Shown one piece after another: positions 27,787-37,461 of a stretch of DNA of 64,000 nt. A model generated the notes under the pieces. It saw only the letters and a list, made by a program, of their open reading frames with translations, was not told where the DNA came from and did not search any database. Numbering within the stretch: position 1 is the first letter of the stretch; each line of letters opens with the position of its first letter. The DNA comes from Vibrio sp. SCSIO 43136 (GTDB lineage: Bacteria; Pseudomonadota; Gammaproteobacteria; Enterobacterales; Vibrionaceae). The translations under genes and the position numbers were made by a program. The DNA is taken from NCBI RefSeq assembly GCF_023716565.1, contig NZ_CP071848.1, forward strand, positions 1,364,001 to 1,428,000, read 5' to 3'.

Positions 27787-29100
27787 ATGACGACTCATAA
27801 AAAACTGTATAGCGTAGTGACGCTCGGCTTGGTTTCTTGTTTTGCCAACGCAGCACAAGAGCAAGAGTGGGGGTTGGCTGCGGCATTTCGCTCATCAACG
27901 CTTATTCATGATACTTCTAGTCAGGGGTTAAACACTTCACATACCGAGGTGAATACTTTCACACCACTTTTTTACTATCAAGGTGAACACCTCTACATGG
28001 ATGGCTTGGAAGGTGGTGTCCACCTTTACGAGCAAGATCAACACAGTTTTAATCTGTTTACCCGTTTACGTTTTGTTGATATGCCAGCGGCTTATCAAAA
28101 TCAGGCGGGTGGTGATCAGTTTGATTTAGGTCTTCAGCACCGCTACCAAGTCGATGAATCTTGGTACACAGATACTGAGCTTTTGGGCGATAGTTATGGG
28201 CGCATGCATGCTAATCTGCGTGCGACGGCTGAATATGCGACGGAAAGTTGGGACTTCAAGCCTAGCGTTCAGGTGAGATATAAGAGTTCGGATTTCAACT
28301 CGTATTACTACGCAGGTTCTAGCCTTGGCTACGATACCATTGGCGCAGGTGTTGATCTAAAAGCTGGCTTTGAAGCTCGTTACCATGTTACTTCAAACTT
28401 GTATTTACTCGGTTCTGCTTATGCGACCGTGCTTGATAATCAAGCCTACAGCGCTGACCTAGTAGATAGTCGATACAATGCAGAATACTTCATCGGATTT
28501 GGTCTTTTTAACGATAAATCCGGTGTGAAGAAGCAAGAAATTGGCGCTAAGCCATATTTACGTGTTGCTCAAGGCTTCGCGACGCCTTCGGACATGGGGG
28601 ATATCTTCCAAGGTAAGGGCGAGCCAGATCCTAACGGTAACAAGATGACATCGGTCTTCTATGGCCATCCATTGACTGATGAGTTGTTTGGTGCGCCGAT
28701 TGATGTGTATTTAACGCCGGGTATGGCGTGGCACTGGTCTAGTAGCACTCAGAGTTCATCACCAGAATATGTGGTTGCAGTGAAAGCCTACTATACGTTC
28801 GAGTGGCCAATTCGCTGGAAGTTTGGTGCCGCAGAAGGGGTCTCGTACGTCGTTAACCCAACTCACATAGAATCCAGTGAGCTGGAAGCTAAAGGGTACG
28901 AAAACAGCAACTTGATGAACTACCTAGATATCTCATTTGACTTTAATGTCGGTGATATGTTTGGTCAGTCAGATTGGGATCATTTGTGGATTGGTTACAG
29001 CTTGCATCACCGCTCTTCTATCTTTGAAAAGGCGTCTCAATTCGGACGAATCAAAGGTGGCAGTAACTACAACACTATCTATCTGCAATACGATTTCTAA
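27787..29100 (+). CDS. MipA/OmpV-family outer-membrane protein
   Basis: A 437-residue exported protein with a signal peptide (1-22, SCFANA-AQ) and a predicted beta-barrel: alternating aromatic strands, and a final strand ending NTIYLQYDF with the terminal phenylalanine recognised by BAM. Sequence such as EWGLAAAFRSSTLIHD and the pattern of long strands matches the MipA/OmpV family (MltA-interacting protein; OmpV is a Vibrio porin-like antigen). It is longer than most members (about 250 aa), mainly through extra loops. No strong ribosome-binding site is visible before the ATG. It ends at a clear terminator. Confidence 0.78.
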   Translation: MTTHKKLYSVVTLGLVSCFANAAQEQEWGLAAAFRSSTLIHDTSSQGLNTSHTEVNTFTPLFYYQGEHLYMDGLEGGVHLYEQDQHSFNLFTRLRFVDMPAAYQNQAGGDQFDLGLQHRYQVDESWYTDTELLGDSYGRMHANLRATAEYATESWDFKPSVQVRYKSSDFNSYYYAGSSLGYDTIGAGVDLKAGFEARYHVTSNLYLLGSAYATVLDNQAYSADLVDSRYNAEYFIGFGLFNDKSGVKKQEIGAKPYLRVAQGFATPSDMGDIFQGKGEPDPNGNKMTSVFYGHPLTDELFGAPIDVYLTPGMAWHWSSSTQSSSPEYVVAVKAYYTFEWPIRWKFGAAEGVSYVVNPTHIESSELEAKGYENSNLMNYLDISFDFNVGDMFGQSDWDHLWIGYSLHHRSSIFEKASQFGRIKGGSNYNTIYLQYDF

Positions 29101-29106
29101 AAAAGA

Positions 29107-29136
29107 GAGCCGACCTATCTACAGGTCGGCTTTTTT
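29107..29136 (+). terminator. Terminator after the MipA/OmpV-like gene
   Basis: GCCGACCT/AGGTCGGC stem with a 6-nt loop and a six-T run. Confidence 0.9.
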
Positions 29137-29160
29137 ATATGGGCAGTGAATTCGGTTAAA

Positions 29161-29748
29161 CTAGATAGTTAATTGAGCGATCTGGTCCTCTGCTTGGGCT
29201 AATCCTTTGGCCGCCATTTCGTCACCCATGGCAAGCGCTTCAGCGTATACATACTCTTGTTCGGTGATGCCTACAAAGCCAAGTACGGTTTGCAGATATG
29301 GTTTAATAATGTCGGTAGCCGCATCTTTATGGATGCCACCGCGAGTAGTCACTACGATGGCTTTTTTGCCTTCTAATAAACCTTTTGGACCTTGCTCGGT
29401 GTAGCTAAACGTGACGCCTGCTCGGGCGATAAGGTCAATCCAGTTTTTAAGCTGGGTTGGCACAGTAAAGTTGTACATTGGCGCTGCAATGATAAGCGTA
29501 TCAGCTTGTTTTACTTCCTCTACTAAGGTGTCTGATAGTGCCAAAACTTCTTGTTGCTCAGGGCTTAGGTTATCTCCACCACGAAGTGCTGTTGCGATAG
29601 ACATATCAAGAACTGGCAGTTGGTTAGCCGCCAAATCTCTGACCGTGACATCTGTGCTTTGATAGTTTTTCACAAGATTATCAATCAATTTGTTTGACTG
29701 TGAGTATTCACCAAGAATGCTAGATTTAAGAACCAAGATGCGAGACAT
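29161..29748 (-). CDS. azoR: FMN-dependent NADH:quinone/azo reductase
   Basis: A 195-residue flavodoxin-like protein of the AzoR family, which reduces quinones and azo dyes with two-electron transfer from NADH and protects from thiol stress. Motifs: [16 protein letters not shown] (FMN phosphate loop, residues 5-20), the flavin-binding [14 protein letters not shown] and [15 protein letters not shown]. The length fits AzoR (201 aa in E. coli). The ATG at 29748 has AAAGGAAA upstream. It is divergent from hrpA with about 190 nt between starts. Confidence 0.92.
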   Translation of the reverse strand: MSRILVLKSSILGEYSQSNKLIDNLVKNYQSTDVTVRDLAANQLPVLDMSIATALRGGDNLSPEQQEVLALSDTLVEEVKQADTLIIAAPMYNFTVPTQLKNWIDLIARAGVTFSYTEQGPKGLLEGKKAIVVTTRGGIHKDAATDIIKPYLQTVLGFVGITEQEYVYAEALAMGDEMAAKGLAQAEDQIAQLTI

Positions 29749-29937
29749 AAGCTTTCCTTTTTGCAAGTGCTTTCGTTTGTGTTGCACTCATAATAGAAAC
29801 CCCAGTCAGGGCAAAACAGCCGTTAATTACGTTGGACTTGTTCGAAAATTTTGAATACTCCTCTTTGCTCACGCCAAATCTATGGTTGTGATACAATCCC
29901 GCCAGCTTTTTAGAATGATAAGAATATAGGTAACGCT

Positions 29938-32900
29938 TTGACCTCGTCACAGCCAAAAACACAAGCGAATAACGCTAAATCGCTTAGAGCAGCATTGCAA
30001 AGCTGCATGATGAAACACCGATTTCGTTTAAGTAAACGTATTGCTGGAGCTAGCAAAATCAAAAAAGATGAAGCTCGCAATGCGGTATTTGACGAAATTG
30101 CATTAGAAATTGCTCACTCAATGGCAGAAGTAGAGCAACGTAGTAACTTTATTGCCAAGATTGAATATCCTGAGCTGCTTCCAGTTAGTCAGAAAAGACA
30201 AGATATAGCTGATGCGATTGAAAAGCATCAGGTAGTCATTGTTGCGGGTGAAACGGGATCGGGTAAAACCACACAGCTACCTAAGATTTGTGCTGAACTT
30301 GGTCGTGGTAAATTTGGCTTGATTGGTCATACCCAACCACGTCGTCTTGCGGCTCGCTCAGTTGCCAACCGCATCGCTGAAGAGATGGAAACTAGCCTAG
30401 GTGAATTTGTAGGTTATAAGGTTCGCTTTAACGATCAGATCTCAGACAATACCCAGATCAAGTTAATGACGGACGGTATCTTACTTGCTGAAATTCAACA
30501 TGACCGTTTCCTGAATCAGTACGACACTATCATTATCGATGAAGCGCACGAACGTAGCCTCAATATCGACTTTATCATGGGCTACCTGAAACAGCTGCTT
30601 CCAAAACGCCCCGATTTGAAAGTTATCATTACTTCTGCAACGATCGACCCTGAGCGTTTCTCTAAGCACTTTAGCGATGCGCCTATCATTGAAGTGTCGG
30701 GTCGCACATACCCAGTGGAGACTCGTTATCGCCCGCTTTCTGGCGAAGATAATGATGATCGGGATCAGCTAGAAGGTATTTTTGAAGCGGTAGATGAACT
30801 GGTAGATGAAGGTCTGGGTGATATCTTGATCTTTATGAATGGTGAGCGTGAGATCCGAGATACTGCGGAAGCGCTGAATAAGCGAAACTTACGTGATACC
30901 GAGGTAGTGCCACTGTATGCGCGCCTATCAGCTGGTGAACAGAATAAGATTTTCCAGCCTCACGCAGGTCGTCGAATCGTATTGGCAACTAACGTTGCTG
31001 AAACCTCGTTGACTGTGCCGGGTATTAAATACGTTATTGACCCAGGTACGGCACGTATTAGCCGTTACAGCTACCGCACTAAAGTGCAACGCTTGCCGAT
31101 TGAACCCGTTTCTCAAGCAAGTGCCAACCAACGTAAAGGTCGTTGTGGCCGTGTTGAAGCGGGTATCTGTATCCGCCTTTACTCTGAGGAGGATTTTGAA
31201 AGCCGTCCAGAGTTCACTGATCCTGAGATCCTGCGTACTAACTTAGCATCGGTTATCCTTCAGATGACCTCGCTTGGCCTTGGCGATATCGACGCTTTCC
31301 CATTTGTTGAAGCGCCGGATAAACGCAATATTCAAGACGGTGTTCGCCTGCTTGAAGAGCTTGGCGCTATCAATGATAAAGCTAAAGACCCTCGCAAGCG
31401 CCTGACCTCAATGGGTCGCCAGCTGGCTAGATTGCCAATTGATCCTCGTATGGCGCGTATGGTACTTGAAGCGCCAAAAACTGGTTCTTTGAAAGAAGTG
31501 ATGATCATTGCATCCGCACTATCTATTCAAGATCCTCGAGAGCGTCCTAGTGATAAGCAACAGTCTTCTGACGATAAGCATCGTCGCTTCTTCCACGAAG
31601 AATCAGACTTCCTGACGTTTGTTAACCTTTGGGAATACATTCAGAAACAGCAAAAAGCACTCTCTTCGAACCAGTTCCGTAAGCAGTGTAAGCAAGATTA
31701 CTTGAACTATTTACGTATCCGAGAGTGGCAAGATGTTTACTTCCAGATTCATCAAGCGATGCGTGAGATGGATTATAAACTTAACACCGAGCCTGCGAGC
31801 TACCATGGTGTGCACACCGCACTACTAGTGGGGCTGTTATCTCACATCGGTATGAAAGATCAGGAAAAGAACGAGTATCAAGGCGCACGCAACGCAAGGT
31901 TCCATATCTTCCCTGCATCAGGTCTATTTAAGAAACAGCCAAAATGGATCATGTCCGCTGAGCTGGTGGAAACTTCCAAGCTGTGGGGGCGCATCATTGC
32001 CAAGATCCAGCCAGAGTGGATTGAGCCATTAGCTAAGCACTTAATTAAACGCAGCTATAGTGAGCCTCATTGGTCGAAGAAACGTGCAGCCGTCATGGCC
32101 TATGAGAAAGTGACGCTTTACGGTATTCCTGTCGTCGCTAAGCGCTTGATGAACTATGGTGCAATTGATTCAACAATCAGCCGAGAGATCTTCATTCGCA
32201 GCGCACTGGTTGAAGGTGAGTGGGAAACCAAACACGCATTCTTTAAGCAGAATCGTCGATTGCTACAAGAAGTCGAAGAGCTTGAGCATAAGTCTCGCCG
32301 TCGTGACATTTTGGTAGACGACGATGAGCTGTTTGATTTTTACGATCAGCGAGTTAGCACAGAGGTCGTTTCTGGCCGCCACTTTGATACTTGGTGGAAA
32401 AAAGCCAGCAAAGAGAATCCAGAGCAACTTAATTTTGAAAAAGAGATGCTGTTTCGTGGCGATGCTAGCCATGTCACGGACCTCGACTACCCGAACTTCT
32501 GGCATCAAAACGGTTTGAAACTCAAGCTGAGCTACCAGTTCGAGCCAGGTGATGATAACGACGGTGTGACGGTGCATCTACCACTACCAATCTTAAACCA
32601 AGTGGAAACCGCAGGGTTTGATTGGCAGATCCCAGGTCTGCGTCATGAACTAGTGGTGAGTTTGATTAAGTCGCTGCCAAAGACGGTACGTAAGAACTTC
32701 GTGCCGGCACCGAACTACGCAGATGCATTCTTAGCTGCGGTGACACCAATGGACGCACCGCTATTAGATGCACTTGAAAAACAGCTACTGCGCATGACGG
32801 GTGTCCAAGTACTGCGTGAAGATTGGAAACTGGAGCAAGTGCCAGAGCACTTGAAAGTGACCTATCGAGCCGTCGATCATCGTAATCGTAAACTGAAAGA

Positions 32901-33843
32901 GCACAAAGATCTTTACGAGCTAAAAGATAGCTTGAAAGAGAAAGTGCAGCAGACACTGTCGAAAGTTGCAGACGACGATATCGAGCAGCAAGGTCTACAT
33001 ACGTGGAGCTTTGGTGAGTTGCCTAAAGTTTATCAACAAAAGCGTGGTGGGTATGAAGTTAAAGCTTTCCCTGCGATTGTAGATAGCAAAGATAGTGTTG
33101 AGATCAAGCTATTCGAAACTGAGCAAGAGCAGCAGCAAGCTATGGCTGCGGGACAACGCCGTTTGGTACTGCTAAATGTTCCGTCGCCGATTAAATACCT
33201 TCACTCCAATTTGCCAAACAAGTCCAAACTTGGGCTTTACTTCAACTCATATGGTCGTGTGCAAGATTTGATTGATGATTGTATCGCATGTGGTGTGGAC
33301 AAATTGATAGAGGAGCGGGGAGGCATTGTCTGGGAATCAGAGCAGTTCGAAGCGTTAAAAGAGCACGTTCGAGCGGAATTGGGGGATACGGTTGTCGATA
33401 TCGCCAAGCAAGTGGAAACTATTTTGACTACAGCCTTTAACATCAACAAAAAGTTAAAAGGTAAGGTTGATTTCACCATGGCATTTGCGTTGTCGGACAT
33501 TAAAGCGCAAATAGAAGGCTTGATTTGCAAAGGTTTCGCTACGGATTGTGGTTGGAAGCGACTGCCGGACATTCTCCGCTATATGAAGGCCATCGAGCGC
33601 CGTATGGAAAAACTGCCGATTGATCCGAATAAAGACCGTTTGCACATGCTTAAAGTTGAAGCGGTGACCAAGGAGTACAAAGAGTTGTTAAACAAGATCC
33701 CTAAAGGGGTTGAGGTTCCAGCTCAGGTCAAAGAGATCCGCTGGATGATTGAGGAACTACGTGTGAGCTTCTTCGCTCAGCAACTAGGCACACCTTATCC
33801 AGTTTCGGATAAACGTGTGAAAAATGCGATAGCTGATTGTTAA
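29938..33843 (+). CDS. hrpA: ATP-dependent RNA helicase HrpA
   Basis: A 1301-residue DEAH-box helicase of the same length as E. coli HrpA (1300). Walker A is GETGSGKTTQLPK (near residue 102), the DEAH box DEAHERSLN near 200, SATID follows, and motif VI reads QRKGRCGRV. HA2 and OB-fold domains follow, then the long C-terminal DUF3418 region unique to HrpA. HrpA is linked to ribosome rescue and mRNA processing. The start is a TTG with an AGGTAA box just before it; no later in-frame ATG gives a better N-terminus. There is no clear terminator before the next gene. Confidence 0.95.
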   Translation: MTSSQPKTQANNAKSLRAALQSCMMKHRFRLSKRIAGASKIKKDEARNAVFDEIALEIAHSMAEVEQRSNFIAKIEYPELLPVSQKRQDIADAIEKHQVVIVAGETGSGKTTQLPKICAELGRGKFGLIGHTQPRRLAARSVANRIAEEMETSLGEFVGYKVRFNDQISDNTQIKLMTDGILLAEIQHDRFLNQYDTIIIDEAHERSLNIDFIMGYLKQLLPKRPDLKVIITSATIDPERFSKHFSDAPIIEVSGRTYPVETRYRPLSGEDNDDRDQLEGIFEAVDELVDEGLGDILIFMNGEREIRDTAEALNKRNLRDTEVVPLYARLSAGEQNKIFQPHAGRRIVLATNVAETSLTVPGIKYVIDPGTARISRYSYRTKVQRLPIEPVSQASANQRKGRCGRVEAGICIRLYSEEDFESRPEFTDPEILRTNLASVILQMTSLGLGDIDAFPFVEAPDKRNIQDGVRLLEELGAINDKAKDPRKRLTSMGRQLARLPIDPRMARMVLEAPKTGSLKEVMIIASALSIQDPRERPSDKQQSSDDKHRRFFHEESDFLTFVNLWEYIQKQQKALSSNQFRKQCKQDYLNYLRIREWQDVYFQIHQAMREMDYKLNTEPASYHGVHTALLVGLLSHIGMKDQEKNEYQGARNARFHIFPASGLFKKQPKWIMSAELVETSKLWGRIIAKIQPEWIEPLAKHLIKRSYSEPHWSKKRAAVMAYEKVTLYGIPVVAKRLMNYGAIDSTISREIFIRSALVEGEWETKHAFFKQNRRLLQEVEELEHKSRRRDILVDDDELFDFYDQRVSTEVVSGRHFDTWWKKASKENPEQLNFEKEMLFRGDASHVTDLDYPNFWHQNGLKLKLSYQFEPGDDNDGVTVHLPLPILNQVETAGFDWQIPGLRHELVVSLIKSLPKTVRKNFVPAPNYADAFLAAVTPMDAPLLDALEKQLLRMTGVQVLREDWKLEQVPEHLKVTYRAVDHRNRKLKEHKDLYELKDSLKEKVQQTLSKVADDDIEQQGLHTWSFGELPKVYQQKRGGYEVKAFPAIVDSKDSVEIKLFETEQEQQQAMAAGQRRLVLLNVPSPIKYLHSNLPNKSKLGLYFNSYGRVQDLIDDCIACGVDKLIEERGGIVWESEQFEALKEHVRAELGDTVVDIAKQVETILTTAFNINKKLKGKVDFTMAFALSDIKAQIEGLICKGFATDCGWKRLPDILRYMKAIERRMEKLPIDPNKDRLHMLKVEAVTKEYKELLNKIPKGVEVPAQVKEIRWMIEELRVSFFAQQLGTPYPVSDKRVKNAIADC

Positions 33844-33878
33844 TTGGAATAATAATTGCTTATCTTTCAATTGAAGTG

Positions 33879-33919
33879 GCACGGTGTATAGTGAGTCAAA
33901 AAGGTGACTATCACCGTGC
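33879..33919 (+). other. Long hairpin in the leader of the first beta-barrel gene
   Basis: GCACGGTG plus ATAGT (33879-33892, one bulged T) pairs with ACTATCACCGTGC (33907-33919), a 13-bp stem. It lies 36-70 nt after the hrpA stop and ends 28 nt before the next ATG, with no T-run. It may be part of the beta-barrel mRNA leader (stability or sRNA target) or a weak hrpA terminator. Confidence 0.5.
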
Positions 33920-33947
33920 ATAAACAATATACAAAGGACATATTGCA

Positions 33948-34421
33948 ATGAAAAAGACAGCTCTAGCAGTGGCTCTTGGCCTATTCGCAACGACCGCTTC
34001 GGCTGATGCATTTTTTTATGCGGGTGCTAACGTTGGTCAAGGCACTATCGATAGCGATAAATCAACGGTTTATGGTTTTCATGTGGGTACTGGTATCTTG
34101 CCATTCATTGGTGTAGAAGCGGGTTATCAAACGCTAAGCAAGACACCAGATGCAACAACGATTTACCTAGCCGCTAAACCAAGTGTTGATCTAGGCCCAA
34201 TCCAAGTCTATGCCAAAGCGGGTATCCACTCTTGGAGCGCTGATGTGACTTCAAGCATTGATGACAAAGATACGGATTTAATGTTTGGCTTTGGTGCTGA
34301 GTATTACCTCATTGACAACTTGTCGGTCGGAGCGAGCTGGATGCAATACCAGATGGGTGGTGATTACATCAAAGACAACTCTGATCAGGTATCTCTGACG
34401 GCGACATTCCACTTTTTGTAA
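33948..34421 (+). CDS. Small outer-membrane beta-barrel protein, family A
   Basis: A 157-residue exported protein. The signal peptide covers 1-19 (ATTASA-DA). The mature part is a predicted eight-stranded barrel: FYAGANVGQG first strand, FHVGTGILPFIGVEAGYQ, AAKPSVDLGPIQVYAKAGIHSW, FGFGAEYYL and a last strand SLTATFHFL. Two paralogues follow (34650 and 35257) with the same pattern. They look like OmpA-barrel or OmpW-like small proteins of unknown role, possibly membrane stability or host contact. AAAGGA lies about nine bases before the ATG. Confidence 0.78.
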   Translation: MKKTALAVALGLFATTASADAFFYAGANVGQGTIDSDKSTVYGFHVGTGILPFIGVEAGYQTLSKTPDATTIYLAAKPSVDLGPIQVYAKAGIHSWSADVTSSIDDKDTDLMFGFGAEYYLIDNLSVGASWMQYQMGGDYIKDNSDQVSLTATFHFL

Positions 34422-34440
34422 GCCTCGCTTAACGATTGAA

Positions 34441-34468
34441 AAGCCAGCCAATAGTTGCTGGCTTTTTT
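34441..34468 (+). terminator. Terminator after first beta-barrel gene
   Basis: AGCCAGC/GCTGGCT stem followed by TTTTTT. Confidence 0.88.
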
Positions 34469-34649
34469 GTGCCTGAAAGAACATAACGGTGTGATTTTTG
34501 ATTATTTGTAAATCAATATGATTTATCGATTGCGCTAGGTACTAAGCTATAGTTAAAATCTGCGCACAAAAAAATGCTTAGGGATTAAAGCATCTTCACG
34601 CTCGGCCGATAAAGGAAGAATATCGAGCATTTATAAATAAAGGCAGAAG

Positions 34650-35114
34650 ATGAAAAAGATTATTCTTGCAGCGGTACTTGCCGGTGCTGCTACAACCGCA
34701 TCAGCAGACGCATTGATTTACGCAGGTGCTAACATCGGTCAGTCGGATATCGATGGCCACACTGGTACGGCAACGGGCTTCCACGTGGGCACGGGTATCC
34801 TACCAATCATTGGTGTTGAGGCAGGTTACAACCATCACGGCAAGATCAATGGTGTTAATGCACACTCAACATTTTTTGCATTGAAACCAAGCATTGATCT
34901 AGGTCCGCTACATATCTACGGTAAAGCAGGTATTCACCAGTTTAAAGGTGAGAAGAGCGGTTACTCAACAGACGGTACAGACACTATGTACGGCCTAGGT
35001 GTTGAGTATTCTGTACTGCCAATGATCACCGTGGGTGGTGGTTACCAGTCTTTCAAAGTGGAAGGCGGCAACATCAACTCTTTCAACCTAACTGCAACGT
35101 TCCACTTTCTATAA
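34650..35114 (+). CDS. Small outer-membrane beta-barrel protein, family A paralogue
   Basis: A 154-residue exported barrel closely related to the gene at 33948: signal peptide to residue 19 (TTASA-DA), then IYAGANIGQSDI, FHVGTGILPIIGVEAGYN, LKPSIDLGPLHIYGKAGIH and the end strand NLTATFHFL. The loops differ in sequence and length, especially after residue 50, as expected of surface-exposed segments under diversifying pressure. It has its own leader (about 180 nt), containing ATGCTT/AAGCAT (34573-34592), and its own terminator, so it is separately controlled. Confidence 0.77.
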   Translation: MKKIILAAVLAGAATTASADALIYAGANIGQSDIDGHTGTATGFHVGTGILPIIGVEAGYNHHGKINGVNAHSTFFALKPSIDLGPLHIYGKAGIHQFKGEKSGYSTDGTDTMYGLGVEYSVLPMITVGGGYQSFKVEGGNINSFNLTATFHFL

Positions 35115-35138
35115 GTAGAAATAGAAATCTTTAATACT

Positions 35139-35164
35139 AACGCCAGCATTGCTGGCGTTTTTTT
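35139..35164 (+). terminator. Terminator after second beta-barrel gene
   Basis: Perfect 9-bp stem AACGCCAGC/GCTGGCGTT with a 3-nt loop, then a long T-run. Confidence 0.92.
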
Positions 35165-35256
35165 GACATAAAACTAACCGTTGTTCGTAAACTAAGCTTA
35201 CAAGATTTGATATAGTATCTTTGATTTATATCCCATTATTTTGAGTAAAGTTAACG

Positions 35257-35787
35257 ATGAAAAAGACTCTTCTTGCACTTGCTGCGCTAACACTGTCTGC
35301 AAATGCAGCGGCAACTGGCATGTACATTGGTTTGAACGCTGGTCAATCTAAATTTGAAAGCGAAAAAGATGTTGGTGTTGGTGCTTACTTAGGTGCAAAT
35401 CTATTGCCTTTCCTAGGTGTAGAATTAGGTTTCCAAGGTCACGGTCAATATGAGTACGATAAGTACATGCCTGTATATAAAGAAGAAGTTAAAACTGACT
35501 CTTTTTACTTTGCGCTTAAACCACAAATCGCAGTAGGTCCAGTCCAACTATTTGCAAAAGTGGGTGGTCATGCATGGAGCCAAGAGTACAGCTATGAATT
35601 GTTCGATACGAATATCAATGACTACGTTGATGACCGTAAAGTAAGCGGCAATGGCATGATGTACGGTGTTGGCGCAGAATACTTCTTCTCGGAAGGTTTA
35701 TCGGCGGGTATCCAAGCACAGAAATTCAAAACTAAGCATGGTGACGTTGACCACATTGGTATCAACATGACACTTCACTTCATGTAA
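35257..35787 (+). CDS. Small outer-membrane beta-barrel protein, family A paralogue
   Basis: A 176-residue exported barrel, the longest of the three family A genes. Signal peptide to about residue 20 (SANAAA). Shared landmarks are MYIGLNAGQSKF, GAYLGANLLPFLGVELGFQ, LKPQIAVGPVQLFAKVGGHAWS, YGVGAEYFF and the last strand GINMTLHFM. Two loops (around residues 65-80 and 115-130) are longer and more charged than in its neighbours. No strong ribosome-binding site is apparent. It has its own promoter-sized gap and terminator, like its paralogues. Confidence 0.76.
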   Translation: MKKTLLALAALTLSANAAATGMYIGLNAGQSKFESEKDVGVGAYLGANLLPFLGVELGFQGHGQYEYDKYMPVYKEEVKTDSFYFALKPQIAVGPVQLFAKVGGHAWSQEYSYELFDTNINDYVDDRKVSGNGMMYGVGAEYFFSEGLSAGIQAQKFKTKHGDVDHIGINMTLHFM

Positions 35788-35802
35788 TTAGTTCCTTATA
35801 TA

Positions 35803-35832
35803 AATACCAGACCTAGTGTCTGGTATTTTTTT
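35803..35832 (+). terminator. Terminator after third beta-barrel gene
   Basis: 10-bp stem AATACCAGAC/GTCTGGTATT followed by TTTTTTTG. Confidence 0.9.
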
Positions 35833-35866
35833 GTTTCTAATAATTGATACTAGAATAGTTTGAATG

Positions 35867-35900
35867 CAAAAAAGCCCCCACTGATTTCTCAGCAGGGGCT
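35867..35900 (-). terminator. Terminator after family B beta-barrel gene
   Basis: AGCCCC/GGGGCT stem with an inner CTGA/TCAG pair; the minus strand continues with six T. It ends the gene at 35923-36411. Confidence 0.85.
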
Positions 35901-35922
35901 CATTATTAGGGTTTGATTCAAG

Positions 35923-36411
35923 TTAGAAACGGTAACCCGCTAGCAGACCAATGCTATCGTCATAAGTGTGTAGCTCAGTGTCCGCTTGAATTTCACCAGA
36001 CATCGTGTAGTGAAGATCAACCACAACATTTGGATTAACGTCGAAGCCAAAACCGATCATTGGGCGAATGACAGATCCACTCTTAGACTCTTTTTGGCCC
36101 AAAGCTTCAGCCGACTTTTCTAGAGAAGTGATCATTGCGCCCGCTTTGACTGTCATGCCGTTACCAAGGCGGAAACCACCATAGATAGTGTCATGCCCTG
36201 TGCTCTCAGTGAATGTAACCATTTGGTTTGCACTCATAGATTCTGACCCGCCGAGACCTTTGTAACCGATCACTGCAGCGCCAAAACCTACTTCAGCGCC
36301 AAGATTTAAACCGTCAGAGCTTTCGAAGCCGCCAAGCACGGTGAAATCAACATTAGCAGAAGCAATACCAGATACAGTAACAAGTGCTGTTGCAAGAAGT
36401 AACTTTTTCAT
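35923..36411 (-). CDS. Small outer-membrane beta-barrel protein, family B
   Basis: A 162-residue exported protein with a signal peptide (1-19, SGIASA-NV) and barrel strands such as NLGAEVGFGAAVIGYKGLGG, FRLGNGMTVKAGAMITS, RPMIGFGFDVNPNVVVDLHY and the closing GLLAGYRF, a BAM-type final Phe. Its nearest relative is the gene at 36643 on the same strand. It differs from the three family A barrels in motifs but is alike in size. Function is not recognised. It lies with its own terminator and a long AT-rich leader. Confidence 0.76.
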   Translation of the reverse strand: MKKLLLATALVTVSGIASANVDFTVLGGFESSDGLNLGAEVGFGAAVIGYKGLGGSESMSANQMVTFTESTGHDTIYGGFRLGNGMTVKAGAMITSLEKSAEALGQKESKSGSVIRPMIGFGFDVNPNVVVDLHYTMSGEIQADTELHTYDDSIGLLAGYRF

Positions 36412-36587
36412 TTTTTCTCCAAAAGTTTATCGGCTCCTTGCCCGGCTCTTCAAATGAGGCTATTCCTTCAATAAAAGATATGAGATGGTGTCTTAATTTA
36501 GAAATAATTCTAATAACTCAATAGTTTTTTATCAAATCAATTTATGGTTAGTTTTGTCAGTTATTTGTTAAGTTGTATTCTTGGAAC

Positions 36588-36615
36588 AAAAAAGCCTGCG
36601 ACAGTGCGCAGGCTT
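36588..36615 (-). terminator. Terminator after second family B beta-barrel gene
   Basis: AAGCCTGCG/CGCAGGCTT stem with a T-run on the minus strand, just beyond the stop of the gene at 36643. Confidence 0.9.
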
Positions 36616-36642
36616 AACTATGCTCAGAATCAATAAATGAGA

Positions 36643-37200
36643 TTAGAAACGGTAACCAACCATGATCGCAGCGTTGGTTTCAAATTCATAAGTCTTTAGC
36701 TCGCTTAACTTAGAGTTTTCAAATTCAAAGTCAACTTCTTGGCCGCTAGATACGTGTAGGTTTACGTTAACAGAATTGCTGAATGTGTAGCCCAAACCGA
36801 CCATAGGGCGGAAAGCCGTATTCAACATCTCTTCACCTTCAAACTTGCCTTCAACACTTGTCATCGCAAAACCGCCTTTCACCGAGAAGCCGTTGTCGAA
36901 GTTGTAGCCCGCATAAATCACTGAATCTTTTTGTGTTCTAGTGAAGTCAAAACCGTCAGGCGTTTGCTCGTTAGCGTCGATAACCTTTCGACTATCGATG
37001 TCTCCAACCATTTGGTAACCAGCAAACGCAGAACCAAGGCCGATTTCCGCAGCAATTGTAGGGCCTGCGTTGCTGTCCGCACCTGCTAGCACATTCAGGT
37101 TCAAACCTTGGTATCTAGAAACCTCTTGAGTTTGTGAGGTCTCAACTGCGAAAGAAGATGTAGATGCAAGGATTGCTGCAGCAGCGAATAGTTTTTTCAT
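36643..37200 (-). CDS. Small outer-membrane beta-barrel protein, family B paralogue
   Basis: A 185-residue exported barrel. After the signal peptide (1-18, TSSFA-VE) it shares LNLNVLAGAD, IAAEIGLGSAFAGYQM, YAGYNFDNGFSVKGGFAMTS, FRPMVGLGYTFSNSVNVNLHVSSG and final MVGYRF with the gene at 35923. It carries a longer N-terminal linker and a charged loop near residue 65. A 260-nt leader with AT-rich promoter elements and a TACTGA/TCAGTA repeat near 37227 precedes it on the minus strand. Function unknown. Confidence 0.76.
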   Translation of the reverse strand: MKKLFAAAAILASTSSFAVETSQTQEVSRYQGLNLNVLAGADSNAGPTIAAEIGLGSAFAGYQMVGDIDSRKVIDANEQTPDGFDFTRTQKDSVIYAGYNFDNGFSVKGGFAMTSVEGKFEGEEMLNTAFRPMVGLGYTFSNSVNVNLHVSSGQEVDFEFENSKLSELKTYEFETNAAIMVGYRF

Positions 37201-37461
37201 TGTAACTCCGAGAGGGAATGAACCTCATACTGATTTTCAGTAAGGTTTAGGGTGGTATCTATTTCTGGTTCGGCATCCTAGTTTCTATTAAGTTTGTCGT
37301 CAAATAATTAAGCCTTTTTGTTGTTAAGATAATGTCAAAACTTTAGTCGGGCCAACTAATCAAGGTATTCTGCACCGACAAGGTGATAACCAGTTGATCT
37401 AAAAAGACAACGCCTCTAATGTATTTTAGTTGCGCCCTAGATGAATTGTTCGGAGTTTAAA

